From Pseudomonas rhodesiae (GTDB taxonomy: Bacteria > Pseudomonadota > Gammaproteobacteria > Pseudomonadales > Pseudomonadaceae): 64,000 bases of DNA. Every line of letters starts with the position of its first letter. The first letter of the stretch is position 1. A program made the position numbers and the translations under genes. Positions 28,258 to 36,214 of the stretch are shown here, piece after piece. Where the stretch lies: positions 124,001 through 188,000 of the forward strand of contig NZ_VFEU01000002.1 in assembly GCF_007858255.1 (NCBI RefSeq), given 5' to 3'. The notes below the pieces were generated by a model. That model was not told where the DNA came from, made no database searches, and saw nothing but the letters and a program-made list of their open reading frames with translations.

Positions 28258-28769
28258 AAGCGCCTCCGTTGGTCAGCGTTGACCACGCGCACATGGCCGG
28301 ATTCCAGGTCCAGGTCGGTTTGCAGCAGCAGGCGCAACGGCACCGGCTGTGCCCACAGGTCGCCTTCGATCTCGAAGCTCAAGGCGTTGTGGTTCATCTC
28401 GCCGTGGCCGACCCGGGCTTTGACGCGCAGGGTGTGGCGCAGGATGCGCGGCTCGAAGGTGGCGATGGCCTGATAGATCAGGGCCTCCAGCGCTTTGATG
28501 TCCACGCTGGACACGCTGTTGCCCGCCAGCGCCGGCAGGCCGTAATTGATCACCGACGTACCGGCCGGGGTGTGCAGCGTCGCATCGGCATCGAGCAACG
28601 ACGTGGTATTGAGCAGCCACGCCAGGTCACGCAGCACCGAGGCTTTCAATTGGGTCAGGGACAGCACGCGTTTGTCGGCGCTTTCCTTGGGATTGGTTGG
28701 GTCTTCGTCGGTCAACCGGTCCAACAGGGACGGTTGCAGACGGTCGCGGGAAGCGATTTCAGTTACCAC
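28254..28769 (-). CDS. tssE: T6SS baseplate protein TssE (gp25-like)
   Basis: Phage gp25-like baseplate component of 171 residues. The GTG at 28769 is preferred because GGAG lies about nine bases upstream; the frame stays open to 28805 without a ribosome site. Family features are [12 protein letters not shown], the [17 protein letters not shown] segment, and the conserved YGLPALAG and [12 protein letters not shown] stretches. It follows hcp after a 90-bp spacer with a strong hairpin. A tagJ gene, found here in P. aeruginosa H1, is absent. Confidence 0.93.
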   Translation of the reverse strand: MVTEIASRDRLQPSLLDRLTDEDPTNPKESADKRVLSLTQLKASVLRDLAWLLNTTSLLDADATLHTPAGTSVINYGLPALAGNSVSSVDIKALEALIYQAIATFEPRILRHTLRVKARVGHGEMNHNALSFEIEGDLWAQPVPLRLLLQTDLDLESGHVRVVNADQRRRL

Positions 28770-28826
28770 CAAAGCAGCTCCACGGACGGATTGCGAGAGG
28801 AACAAGAGGCTGCGCTTGAGACCGTA

Positions 28827-28851
28827 GTGCCGTGGCGCAGGGCCACGGCAC
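28827..28851. other. Strong RNA hairpin between hcp and tssE
   Basis: GTGCCGTGGC (28827-28836) and GCCACGGCAC (28842-28851) form a perfect 10-bp stem with a 5-nt loop just after the hcp stop in the direction of transcription. No T-run follows, so it looks like an mRNA 3'-end stabiliser or partial terminator rather than a full terminator. Confidence 0.6.
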
Positions 28852-28859
28852 CAGGGCTA

Positions 28860-29348
28860 TCAGCGCTTGGTGTTGGAACGGATGTTCCAGCCAAACTTGA
28901 CCGCGCCGCCGTCTTTGGTGCCGTCGGCTTTCTGCGGCTGGTAGTCCACCATCACTTGGGCGAAGTTCAGGGTGACGTTCTCGGTCAGACGGTCATCGGT
29001 ACCCGAACCGCCGGTGCTCAGCGACGTCACCAATACTTCTTCCAGGTTGATCACCATGTACTCGACCTGGCTTTCACCACCGGCTTTGCGCACGGTCAGC
29101 TTGACCTTGTCGATGTGCTTGCCGCTGGCGCACAGCATCATCAGGTTAGGCGACGCTTTGTCGACGTACTTGGTCAGCGACAGGTCCTGGATGTTCACCT
29201 TACCCGCACCGCCGCCACCGCCAACGTGCATGTTGCCGGACTGGGACATGCCCCAGCTCCAGTTCAGCACGTCGATTTCGTCTTTGTGGGCTTTGTCCAT
29301 GGACTCGCCCTTGATGTCGCCGATCTTGATGAAAATATCAACAGCCAT
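28860..29348 (-). CDS. hcp: T6SS tube protein Hcp
   Basis: Inner-tube hexamer protein of 162 residues, the usual Hcp1 length. ATG 29348 has GGAGAAAA directly upstream; the frame extends 27 codons further into repeat sequence. Family features are VDIFIKIGDIKGES, the glycine-rich loop after MHVGGGGG, and the conserved VNLEEVLVTSL-like strand. It stacks inside the TssBC sheath and is secreted. Stable hairpins flank the gene on both sides, suggesting its message level is set apart from its neighbours. Confidence 0.96.
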   Translation of the reverse strand: MAVDIFIKIGDIKGESMDKAHKDEIDVLNWSWGMSQSGNMHVGGGGGAGKVNIQDLSLTKYVDKASPNLMMLCASGKHIDKVKLTVRKAGGESQVEYMVINLEEVLVTSLSTGGSGTDDRLTENVTLNFAQVMVDYQPQKADGTKDGGAVKFGWNIRSNTKR

Positions 29349-29410
29349 GTTTTCTCCCTGTGTGGCGCTTGCCACTGATATTTGAGTCACTCCAAATGGG
29401 CAGTGCTTTT

Positions 29411-29442
29411 GTGTGGGAGGGGGGCACACCCCCTCCTACACA
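29411..29442. repeat. Single REP-like hairpin between tssC and hcp
   Basis: GTGTGGGAGGGGG and CCCCCTCCTACAC form an almost perfect stem around a short loop. It is a diverged single REP rather than a REPIN pair, placed just upstream of hcp within the operon. Confidence 0.75.
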
Positions 29443-29462
29443 AGAGCCGGCTCATCTGTGGG

Positions 29463-30959
29463 TTAGGCGCTTTTCGCCGAAGGCAGCTTCGACACCAGAC
29501 GCAACGACACGGTCAGCCCTTCGAGCTGGTAGTGCGGGCGCAGGTAGAACTTGGAGTTGTAGTAACCCGGGTTGCCTTCCACTTCTTCCACGATCACCTC
29601 GGCGGCCGCCAACGGGTGCTGGGCTTTGGTGGTTTCGGTGGAGTGCGCCGGATCGCCGTCCACGTAGTTGAGGATCCAGTCCTGCAACCAGCGCTGCATC
29701 TCGTCCTTCTCTTTGAAGGAACCGATCTTGTCGCGCACGATGCACTTCAAGTAGTGGGCGAAACGGCAGGTGGCGAACAGGTACGGCAGACGCGCGGCCA
29801 GGTTGGCGTTGGCGGTGGCGTCCGGATCGTCGTATTCGGCGGGTTTCTGCAACGATTGCGCGCCGATGAAGGCGGCGAAATCGGTGTTTTTCTTGTGCAG
29901 CAGCGGCATGAAACCGTTCTTCGCCAGCTCCGCTTCGCGACGGTCGCTGATAGCGATCTCGGTCGGGCACTTCATGTCCACGCCACCATCGTCGGTAGGG
30001 AACGTGTGGGCCGGCAGGTTTTCCACTTCACCGCCGGACTCCACGCCACGGATGCGCGAGCACCAGCCGTAGTGTTTGAACGAACGGTTGATGTTCACCG
30101 CCATCGCGTAAGCGGCGTTGGCCCAGGTGTACTTGGAGCTGTCGGCACCGTCGGTGTTTTCTTCGAACGCGAAGGCTTCCACCGGATCGGTCTTGGCGCC
30201 ATACGGCAGGCGCGCCAGGAAGCGCGGCATGGTCAGGCCGATGTAGCGCGAGTCTTCCGATTCACGCAACGAACGCCAGCCGGCGTATTCCGGGGTGGTG
30301 AAGATCTTGGTCAGGTCGCGCGGGTTCGACAGTTCCTGCCACGAGCCCATGCCCATCACGGTCGGCGATGCCGCAGCGATGAATGGCGAGTGCATGGCGG
30401 CGCAGACTTTCGACAACTCGCCCAGCAGCTCGACGTCCGGTGGCGACTGGTCGAAGTAGTAGTCGCCCACCAGGCAGCCGTACGGCTCGCCGCCGAACTG
30501 GCCGTATTCTTCTTCGTACATCTTCTTGAAGATCGGGCTCTGGTCCCACGCGGTGCCCTTGAATTTCTTCAGGGTCTTGTGCAGGTCCGGCTTGGAGATA
30601 TTGAGCACACGGATCTTGAGCTGCTCATCGGTCTCGGTGTTGTTGACCAAGTAGTGCAGGCCACGCCAGGCGCTTTCCAGCTGCTGGAAGTCCGGGTGGT
30701 GGATGATCTGGTTGACCTGGGCGGTCAACTTGGCGTCGATGGCAGCGATGATCGATTCGATCGACTTGATCGCGTCGTTGGACACCAGATCGGTCTGCGC
30801 CAGGGCTTGTTCGGCCAAGGTGCGCACGGCGGTTTCCACGGCTTCGCGGGCACGTTCGGTCTTGGGCTTGAATTCCTGCATCAGCAAGGATGCGAATTCG
30901 CTGGTTTCTTCAGTGGCGCCCAGGCTCTGGACGCCTTCGCGTGCGGTGTTGTCGGTCAT
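29463..30959 (-). CDS. tssC: T6SS sheath large subunit TssC
   Basis: Large subunit of the contractile sheath (VipB family), 498 residues. Characteristic segments are HHPDFQQLESAWRGLHYLV, FKKMYEEEYGQFGGEPYG, and the C-terminal GYYNSKFYLRPHYQLEG. The ATG lies two bases after the tssB stop, so the two sheath genes are tightly coupled. The N-terminal ~50 residues carry the segment that ClpV often recognises. Confidence 0.96.
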   Translation of the reverse strand: MTDNTAREGVQSLGATEETSEFASLLMQEFKPKTERAREAVETAVRTLAEQALAQTDLVSNDAIKSIESIIAAIDAKLTAQVNQIIHHPDFQQLESAWRGLHYLVNNTETDEQLKIRVLNISKPDLHKTLKKFKGTAWDQSPIFKKMYEEEYGQFGGEPYGCLVGDYYFDQSPPDVELLGELSKVCAAMHSPFIAAASPTVMGMGSWQELSNPRDLTKIFTTPEYAGWRSLRESEDSRYIGLTMPRFLARLPYGAKTDPVEAFAFEENTDGADSSKYTWANAAYAMAVNINRSFKHYGWCSRIRGVESGGEVENLPAHTFPTDDGGVDMKCPTEIAISDRREAELAKNGFMPLLHKKNTDFAAFIGAQSLQKPAEYDDPDATANANLAARLPYLFATCRFAHYLKCIVRDKIGSFKEKDEMQRWLQDWILNYVDGDPAHSTETTKAQHPLAAAEVIVEEVEGNPGYYNSKFYLRPHYQLEGLTVSLRLVSKLPSAKSA

Positions 30960-30961
30960 GA

Positions 30962-31468
30962 TTACTGATCCCCTGCAGGCTTCGGCGCGCTGGCAAGTGC
31001 CTGAAGCAGTGCCGGGTCCTTGATTGCCTTCATGATGATTTCTTCAGCGCCGGTCTTGCCGTCCATGTAGGTCAGCAGATTGGCCAGCTGGGTGCGGGCT
31101 TCGAGCAACTGGTTCAGCGCGTCGACCTTGCGGGCCACGGCGGCCGGGCTGAAGTCGTCCATGCTTTCGAAGGTCATGTCCAGGCTCAGGTTGCCTTCGC
31201 CGGTCAGTTCGTTCGGCACATGGAATGCTACGCGCGGTTGCATGGCCTTGAGGCGCGAGTCGAAGTTGTCGACATCCACTTCAAGGAACTTGCGGTCGGC
31301 CACGGGCGCCAGCGGCTCGGCAGGCTTGCCGGCGAGGTCGGCCATCACACCCATCACGAAGGGCAGCTGGACCTTTTTCTCGGCGCCGTAGAGCTCGACG
31401 TCGTACTCGATCTGCACTCGAGGCGCGCGGTTGCGCGCGATGAATTTCTGAGAACTTTGCTTCGCCAC
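30962..31468 (-). CDS. tssB: T6SS sheath small subunit TssB
   Basis: Small sheath subunit (VipA family), 168 residues, with a GTG start at 31468 and AGGAGC upstream. Typical elements are FIARNRAPRVQIEYDVE, LPFVMGVMADLAG, and the DFSPAAVARKVDALNQLLEAR helix with NLLTYMDGKTGAEE. It assembles with TssC around the Hcp tube. Confidence 0.96.
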   Translation of the reverse strand: MAKQSSQKFIARNRAPRVQIEYDVELYGAEKKVQLPFVMGVMADLAGKPAEPLAPVADRKFLEVDVDNFDSRLKAMQPRVAFHVPNELTGEGNLSLDMTFESMDDFSPAAVARKVDALNQLLEARTQLANLLTYMDGKTGAEEIIMKAIKDPALLQALASAPKPAGDQ

Positions 31469-31522
31469 GTTGCTGCTCCTGGTCGCTTGAGCGACGGTGT
31501 TGTTACTGCACAGCCGGGCGGC

Positions 31523-32539
31523 TTACTCGCCGTCCGGGCCGCGCAGGTTTTCAAATTGGGACATGCCGTCGGGGATCAGGTTGCGCACGATCGCTTCGAA
31601 ATCGGCATGGACCAGATTTTTGGCCCGGTTCAACAACACCGGCAGCGGGCTCGAAGGCTCGTGCCGGGTGTAATACGCAAGGATTTTGTCGAGGCTGCGC
31701 AGCACGTCGTCGCGGCTGGCGATATCGCCAACCGGGCGTGGCGCCGCTGGGGCAGGGGCGAAGTCGACCGAGGGGGCATTGTCTTCACTGACGGCCTCGG
31801 GTTCGCTGCTGCTGTCGGTACCGGGTACCGCCTGATTGAGGACTTGCAGCGCTTGCTTGAGTGGCTGCTTCAATGCGCTCAGGTCCACGCCCTGGGCGGA
31901 ACCGACTTGTTCGTTGACCTGTTGTTCAATGGCTTCGCAGGCCGCTCGTGCGGTGCTCAAGGCGTCGCGGGTGGCTTGCAGGTGGTCGGGTTCGCTGTCG
32001 AGGAACGCCGCGTTGAGCTGCTGGGCGCCCAGTTGTTCATCCGGAAAGTGCATCAGGCCGCTGGCATTGAGCGCGGCGCGCAGGCTCACGGGGCCGAAGG
32101 TGCGCGAGCGCGTGAGGATGCTTTCGCGCAGCAAGCGAATGGTCGCGTCGCTGGTCAGGCCGGCCAGTGCATTGATGCGCACGGTGGGGTCGTTATCGTC
32201 GTCGGCGTCCAGGCGCGGGTGCAAGTCGGCCCAGTATTCGCGCAGCAGTGCGTCGATCAGCGTGAGGACTTCGGCCAGACCGGCCACGCCCTGCAGGGCC
32301 AGGGAACTTTGCAATAGAAAATGGGTGATGCGCAGGTCTTTGCTGCGCTGCAGCAAGTCGAGGCTCTGCTGCTGGATGCTGCGCCATTCCGGCGGTTCGG
32401 CGGGCAGGATGGCATCGCCCATGCTGCGCTCGGGTTGGCCCTTGGCATCACGCTCTAGCTGGAGAAAATCCGCGTCATATTCCATGTCTTCGCCACATGG
32501 CGAGTTCGCGGAAACGGCGGCGAGCAGCAAAGGCACATC
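31523..32539 (-). CDS. tssA: T6SS assembly protein TssA (ImpA N-terminal domain)
   Basis: Baseplate-associated assembly protein of 338 residues from the GTG at 32539; a GGGAGA site lies ~11 bases upstream. The open frame reaches back to 32587, so a longer N-terminus cannot be excluded. The ImpA-type N-terminal domain is evident (SANSPCGEDMEYDADFLQLE, followed by PPEWRSIQQQSLDLLQRSKD). The C-terminal part is short and ends in helices with ARNLVHADFEAIVRNLIP-like sequence, as in H1-type TssA1. First gene of the minus arm, downstream of a sigma-54 type promoter. Confidence 0.92.
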   Translation of the reverse strand, partial: DVPLLLAAVSANSPCGEDMEYDADFLQLERDAKGQPERSMGDAILPAEPPEWRSIQQQSLDLLQRSKDLRITHFLLQSSLALQGVAGLAEVLTLIDALLREYWADLHPRLDADDDNDPTVRINALAGLTSDATIRLLRESILTRSRTFGPVSLRAALNASGLMHFPDEQLGAQQLNAAFLDSEPDHLQATRDALSTARAACEAIEQQVNEQVGSAQGVDLSALKQPLKQALQVLNQAVPGTDSSSEPEAVSEDNAPSVDFAPAPAAPRPVGDIASRDDVLRSLDKILAYYTRHEPSSPLPVLLNRAKNLVHADFEAIVRNLIPDGMSQFENLRGPDGE

Positions 32540-32638
32540 CACTGAAATCGATCTCCCTATCGGCCCGTTAAATGCCGGGCAATTCATGCATTAGTTGCGC
32601 GAGGAACTTTGCATGTTTTCTTGGTCATATAAGCACAC

Positions 32639-32654
32639 TGCTATTAATGTGCCA
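32639..32654 (-). promoter_or_regulatory. Sigma-54 type -24/-12 promoter for the tssA arm
   Basis: On the minus strand the sequence is TGGCACATTAATAGCA. It has GG and GC exactly 10 bases apart and matches TGGCACG-N4-TTGCA at all but two fixed positions. It lies about 100 bp upstream of the tssA start. The surrounding 32540-32936 spacer is AT-rich (32581-32640: 24/60 G+C by hand count) and contains no gene. No sigma-54 activator gene is in the window. Confidence 0.65.
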
Positions 32655-32936
32655 TCACTGGTGTTCAAGAAGTTGTGCATTTTTGGTGTAGTACTTATGC
32701 CTTGTCAAGGTAAGCTATTCGCCCTCTGTGACAGATGTGCGGTGCTTAACAACCTGTACGACTGATGGGTCGAAGCACGTACCGAGGCAGGATTTTTGTC
32801 ATGCGGCCCAGTTAAGATCAGCGATCATGCTGGCAACTGCGGGTTGTGAAGGGTCGATTGCACGACCTGATGGGGATTTCCCGGCAATGTTCGGCCCGGG
32901 AATCGACCGCGCGCGAAGTATCAGCAAGGAGGCAAG

Positions 32937-34298
32937 ATGTCGCTGTGTTTGACTATCACTAGTTATCACAAGATTACCCCCGGGCAATGTCCCGAAAAGT
33001 CCATGAATCAGGGCTCGATGGCGATCGGCCGCAGCTCGGATAATGACTGGGTATTGCCTGATCCCGAGCGCCTCGTGTCTTCCCAACATTGCGTTATTCA
33101 ATACAAAGACGGCCGTTATTATTTAACCGATAACAGTACAAACGGTGTGGAGTTGGTTAACGCCGGTATTCGTATGCGCCGTGGCAATAGCGAACCTCTG
33201 CAGGACGGCGAGCTGATCCGCATCGGCGACTACGAAATCCAGGCACGCATTGATTTCAGCGTGCAAGCGGTTGAAAGCCAACCCTTTGCCGGTGAGTCGC
33301 CGAACAGCTTCGAAGCGCTGATGGGGGCCGTTGCCAGCCCCTCGGTGCCCGCGCCCATGCCGACGCCGGTGATCGCGCCGCAGTTCCAGGGCGCCTCGTC
33401 GATGGACACGCTGCCGGACCTGTTTGACTTCCTCAGCCCCACCGCCGTGCCGCCGCCCACCGTGGCCGACCACGTCCCCAGCGAACAACACGATTTCCGC
33501 CCGCCGACGCCGGTCAGTGTGCCGATGGCAGAACCGCCGCTGGTGTCCGCTTCGGTGATCCCCGAAGACTGGGACCTGCTCAGCGACGCGCCGCCGCCGA
33601 TTATCAGCGCGCCGGCACCGGCACCGATGCCATCACCGCCACCGCCGTCACCGCCGCTGACTCCGTCCGCCCCTGCGCCCGACGTAGCACCGCCGGTGGC
33701 CAGCGCCGGGCAGCCGGACTTGCTGCAAGCCTTCCTTCGTGGCGCTGGCCTGGACCAGCTGCGCCTGGACAAGGCCGACGCTTGCGCGCAGATGGAAAGC
33801 ATCGGCCGCAGCTACCGGCTGATGGTCGAAGGTCTGATCGATGTCCTGCGCGCCCGGGCCAGCCTCAAGGGCGAGTTCCGCATGCAGCAGACCATGATCC
33901 AGCCGGCTGAAAACAATCCGTTGAAATTCGCACCGAATGCCGATGAAGCGTTACTGCTGTTGCTGCGTCACGGCAACCAAGCGTTTATGGCGCCGGATGT
34001 CGCCGTGCGGGAAAGTTTCGACGACCTGCGCGCCCACCAGTTGGCGGTGATGGCGGGTGTAGAAGCGGCGATCAAACACCTGCTCAAGCGCTTCGAACCG
34101 GCGCAACTCGAAGAGCGCATGGGCAAGCCCGGCGGGCTCTCGGGTATTTTCAGCGGTTCGCGCCAGGCCCAGTACTGGCAGCAGTTCACCGAGCTTTACA
34201 GCAATATTTCCCGTGAGGCCCAGGAGGATTTCCAGGACCTGTTCGGCCGCGAATTCAGCCGGGCCTACGAAGAACACAGCGCCCGACAGCGGCGTTGA
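32937..34298 (+). CDS. fha: T6SS FHA-domain protein Fha (TagH)
   Basis: Cytoplasmic scaffold of 453 residues that is phosphorylated by PpkA and switches on assembly. ATG 32937 follows AAGGAGG. The FHA domain occupies about residues 1-100 with the phosphothreonine-binding GRSSDND, SSQHC and TDNSTNGVEL motifs. A long Pro/Ala-rich linker (about 120-255) joins a helical C-terminal domain (about 260-453, including FDDLRAHQLAVMAGVEAA and FSRAYEEH) typical of T6SS Fha proteins. First gene of the plus arm, divergent from tssA. Confidence 0.94.
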   Translation: MSLCLTITSYHKITPGQCPEKSMNQGSMAIGRSSDNDWVLPDPERLVSSQHCVIQYKDGRYYLTDNSTNGVELVNAGIRMRRGNSEPLQDGELIRIGDYEIQARIDFSVQAVESQPFAGESPNSFEALMGAVASPSVPAPMPTPVIAPQFQGASSMDTLPDLFDFLSPTAVPPPTVADHVPSEQHDFRPPTPVSVPMAEPPLVSASVIPEDWDLLSDAPPPIISAPAPAPMPSPPPPSPPLTPSAPAPDVAPPVASAGQPDLLQAFLRGAGLDQLRLDKADACAQMESIGRSYRLMVEGLIDVLRARASLKGEFRMQQTMIQPAENNPLKFAPNADEALLLLLRHGNQAFMAPDVAVRESFDDLRAHQLAVMAGVEAAIKHLLKRFEPAQLEERMGKPGGLSGIFSGSRQAQYWQQFTELYSNISREAQEDFQDLFGREFSRAYEEHSARQRR

Positions 34299-34348
34299 CC
34301 GCCACACACGGATTAACGGATAGCTAAGTACGTCATTGAGGACGCAGG

Positions 34349-34858
34349 ATGATTCCCAGGTTTTTACTCGCAGTCGCCACCGCGCTGCTGCTGACGGCGT
34401 GTGCCAAAGATGCCGCCAAACCCGACACCGCCGCCGAGGCTGACGCCGATACCGCGGCGGTCGAGCTGCACTTCCATGCGATTGCCGGGCTCAACCCCGG
34501 CGCCAATGGCCAGGCCGCGCCGGTACGGGTGCGGATTTTCGAACTGAAGAACGCCGCCACCTTTGCCCGTTCCGACTATTTCTCCCTGGCCGACCGCGCG
34601 CAATCGACCCTGGGCCTGGACCTGCTGGACCAGGACGAAGTGACGGTCCAGCCCGGCCAGCAATTGAGCATTCAGCGCGACCTCGACCCGTCTACGCGCC
34701 AGATCGGTTTGCTGGTGGGCTACCGCGAACTCGACCGCGCGCAGTGGCGCACGGTGATCAACGTGCCGGCGCGTCAGTACACCGAATACCAGATCAGCCT
34801 CGATGTGCGTGCGGTGCGCGCCGACGTCGTGGTTACCCCATCCAGCCCTGCCCAATAA
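34349..34858 (+). CDS. tssJ: T6SS outer-membrane lipoprotein TssJ
   Basis: Lipoprotein of 169 residues that anchors the TssJLM membrane complex in the outer membrane. The signal peptide ends at a clear lipobox LLTAC, with Cys18 as lipidation site. The mature domain shows the TssJ pattern: VRIFELKNAATFARSDYFSL, then the LGLDLLDQDEVTVQPGQ strand and IGLLVGYRELDRAQWR. It is followed 15 bases later by tssK. Confidence 0.94.
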   Translation: MIPRFLLAVATALLLTACAKDAAKPDTAAEADADTAAVELHFHAIAGLNPGANGQAAPVRVRIFELKNAATFARSDYFSLADRAQSTLGLDLLDQDEVTVQPGQQLSIQRDLDPSTRQIGLLVGYRELDRAQWRTVINVPARQYTEYQISLDVRAVRADVVVTPSSPAQ

Positions 34859-34873
34859 GCAATCGGAGCCCCC

Positions 34874-36208
34874 ATGTCCTGGAACAATCGCGTGGTCTGG
34901 TCGGAAGGCATGTTCATCGGAACGCAGCACTTCCAGCAGCATGACCGTTACCTGGAAAACCTGATCGACGCCCGCAGCCGCCCGTTGTCCGCCGGTGCCT
35001 GGGGCTTTTCCGAGTTGCTGATCGACCAGGGCCTGTTGGCCCAGGGCAAGCTGGCCATCGTCACGGCGCGGGGCCTGTTGCCTGACGGCACGCCGTTCAA
35101 TATCCCTCAGGACGACCTGGCGCCGAGCCCGCTGAACATCGATGACAGCCTGCGTGACGGCCTGGTGTACCTGGCCCTGCCGCTCAAGCGTGCCGGCGTG
35201 CGCGACACCGTCGACGAAGGCGAGGCCCTGGAAGCCGCACGTTACGTGAGCCAAGTGCGTGAAGTGCGCGACGACAACGCGCCGTTCGAAAACCGCGCGC
35301 CGGTGGCCGTAGGCTCTCGCGCTCTGCGCCTGTTGACCGCCCAGGATGGCATCAGCGATTACGCGGCCATCGGCGTGGTACGCATCAAGGAAAAACGTGC
35401 CGACCGCGCGCTGGTGCTCGACGACAGCTACATCCCACCCGTGCTGGACGTGGCCGCAAGCAAACCGCTGACCGCATTTCGCAGCGAACTGCTGGGCCTG
35501 TTGCACCAGCGTGGCGAAGCTCTGGCCGGCCGCGTGGTGGCCTCGGGCGCTGGCGGCGCGTCGGAAATCGCCGACTTCATGCTGCTGCAACTGGTCAACC
35601 GCGCCCAGCCGCTGATCCAGCATTTCAGCCAGTTGAGCCCGCTGCACCCGGAGCGTTTCTTCAGTGAACTGGTAAGCCTGGCTGGGGAGTTTTCCACGTT
35701 CTCCACCTCGGGCCGGCGTCCTCAGGAATACCCGCAGTACCAGCACGACGACCTGGCCGTGAGCTTCGCCCCGGTGATGGCGGCGTTGCGCGAGGCGTTG
35801 TCGATGCTGATCGACAGCAAAGCCACGCCGATCCCGATTGTGGAAAAAGCCTACGGCATCCACGTGGCGATGCTGGCCGACAAGACCCTGCTCGACAACG
35901 CCAGTTTCATCCTGGTGGTACGTGCCGATGTGCCTGGCGAAACCCTGCGCGCGCGCTTCGGCCAGCAGAGCAAAGTGGGTTCGGTGGAGCACATCCGCGA
36001 CATGGTCAACCTGCAACTGCCGGGCATCGGCCTGGTGCCGTTGCCGGTGGCGCCGCGCCAACTGCCGTACCACGCGGGCTCGACCTATTACGAACTGGAC
36101 CGGGGCAGCGAGCACTGGCAGCAACTGAGCAATTCCGGTGGTTTTGCTTTCCATATCGCCGGGCAATTCCCGGGCTTGAACCTGGCCTTCTGGGCGATCC
36201 GAGGATAA
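34874..36208 (+). CDS. tssK: T6SS baseplate-membrane connector TssK
   Basis: Trimeric adaptor of 444 residues between baseplate and TssLM. The diagnostic opening WNNRVVWSEGMFIGTQHFQQ with HDRYLE is present, and the C-terminal region has LPGIGLVPLPVAPRQLPYH and YYELDRGSEHW as in other TssK proteins. ATG 34874 follows GGAGCCCCC. It starts 15 bases after tssJ and is followed by tssL after 6 bases. Confidence 0.96.
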   Translation: MSWNNRVVWSEGMFIGTQHFQQHDRYLENLIDARSRPLSAGAWGFSELLIDQGLLAQGKLAIVTARGLLPDGTPFNIPQDDLAPSPLNIDDSLRDGLVYLALPLKRAGVRDTVDEGEALEAARYVSQVREVRDDNAPFENRAPVAVGSRALRLLTAQDGISDYAAIGVVRIKEKRADRALVLDDSYIPPVLDVAASKPLTAFRSELLGLLHQRGEALAGRVVASGAGGASEIADFMLLQLVNRAQPLIQHFSQLSPLHPERFFSELVSLAGEFSTFSTSGRRPQEYPQYQHDDLAVSFAPVMAALREALSMLIDSKATPIPIVEKAYGIHVAMLADKTLLDNASFILVVRADVPGETLRARFGQQSKVGSVEHIRDMVNLQLPGIGLVPLPVAPRQLPYHAGSTYYELDRGSEHWQQLSNSGGFAFHIAGQFPGLNLAFWAIRG

Positions 36209-36214
36209 TCCGCG

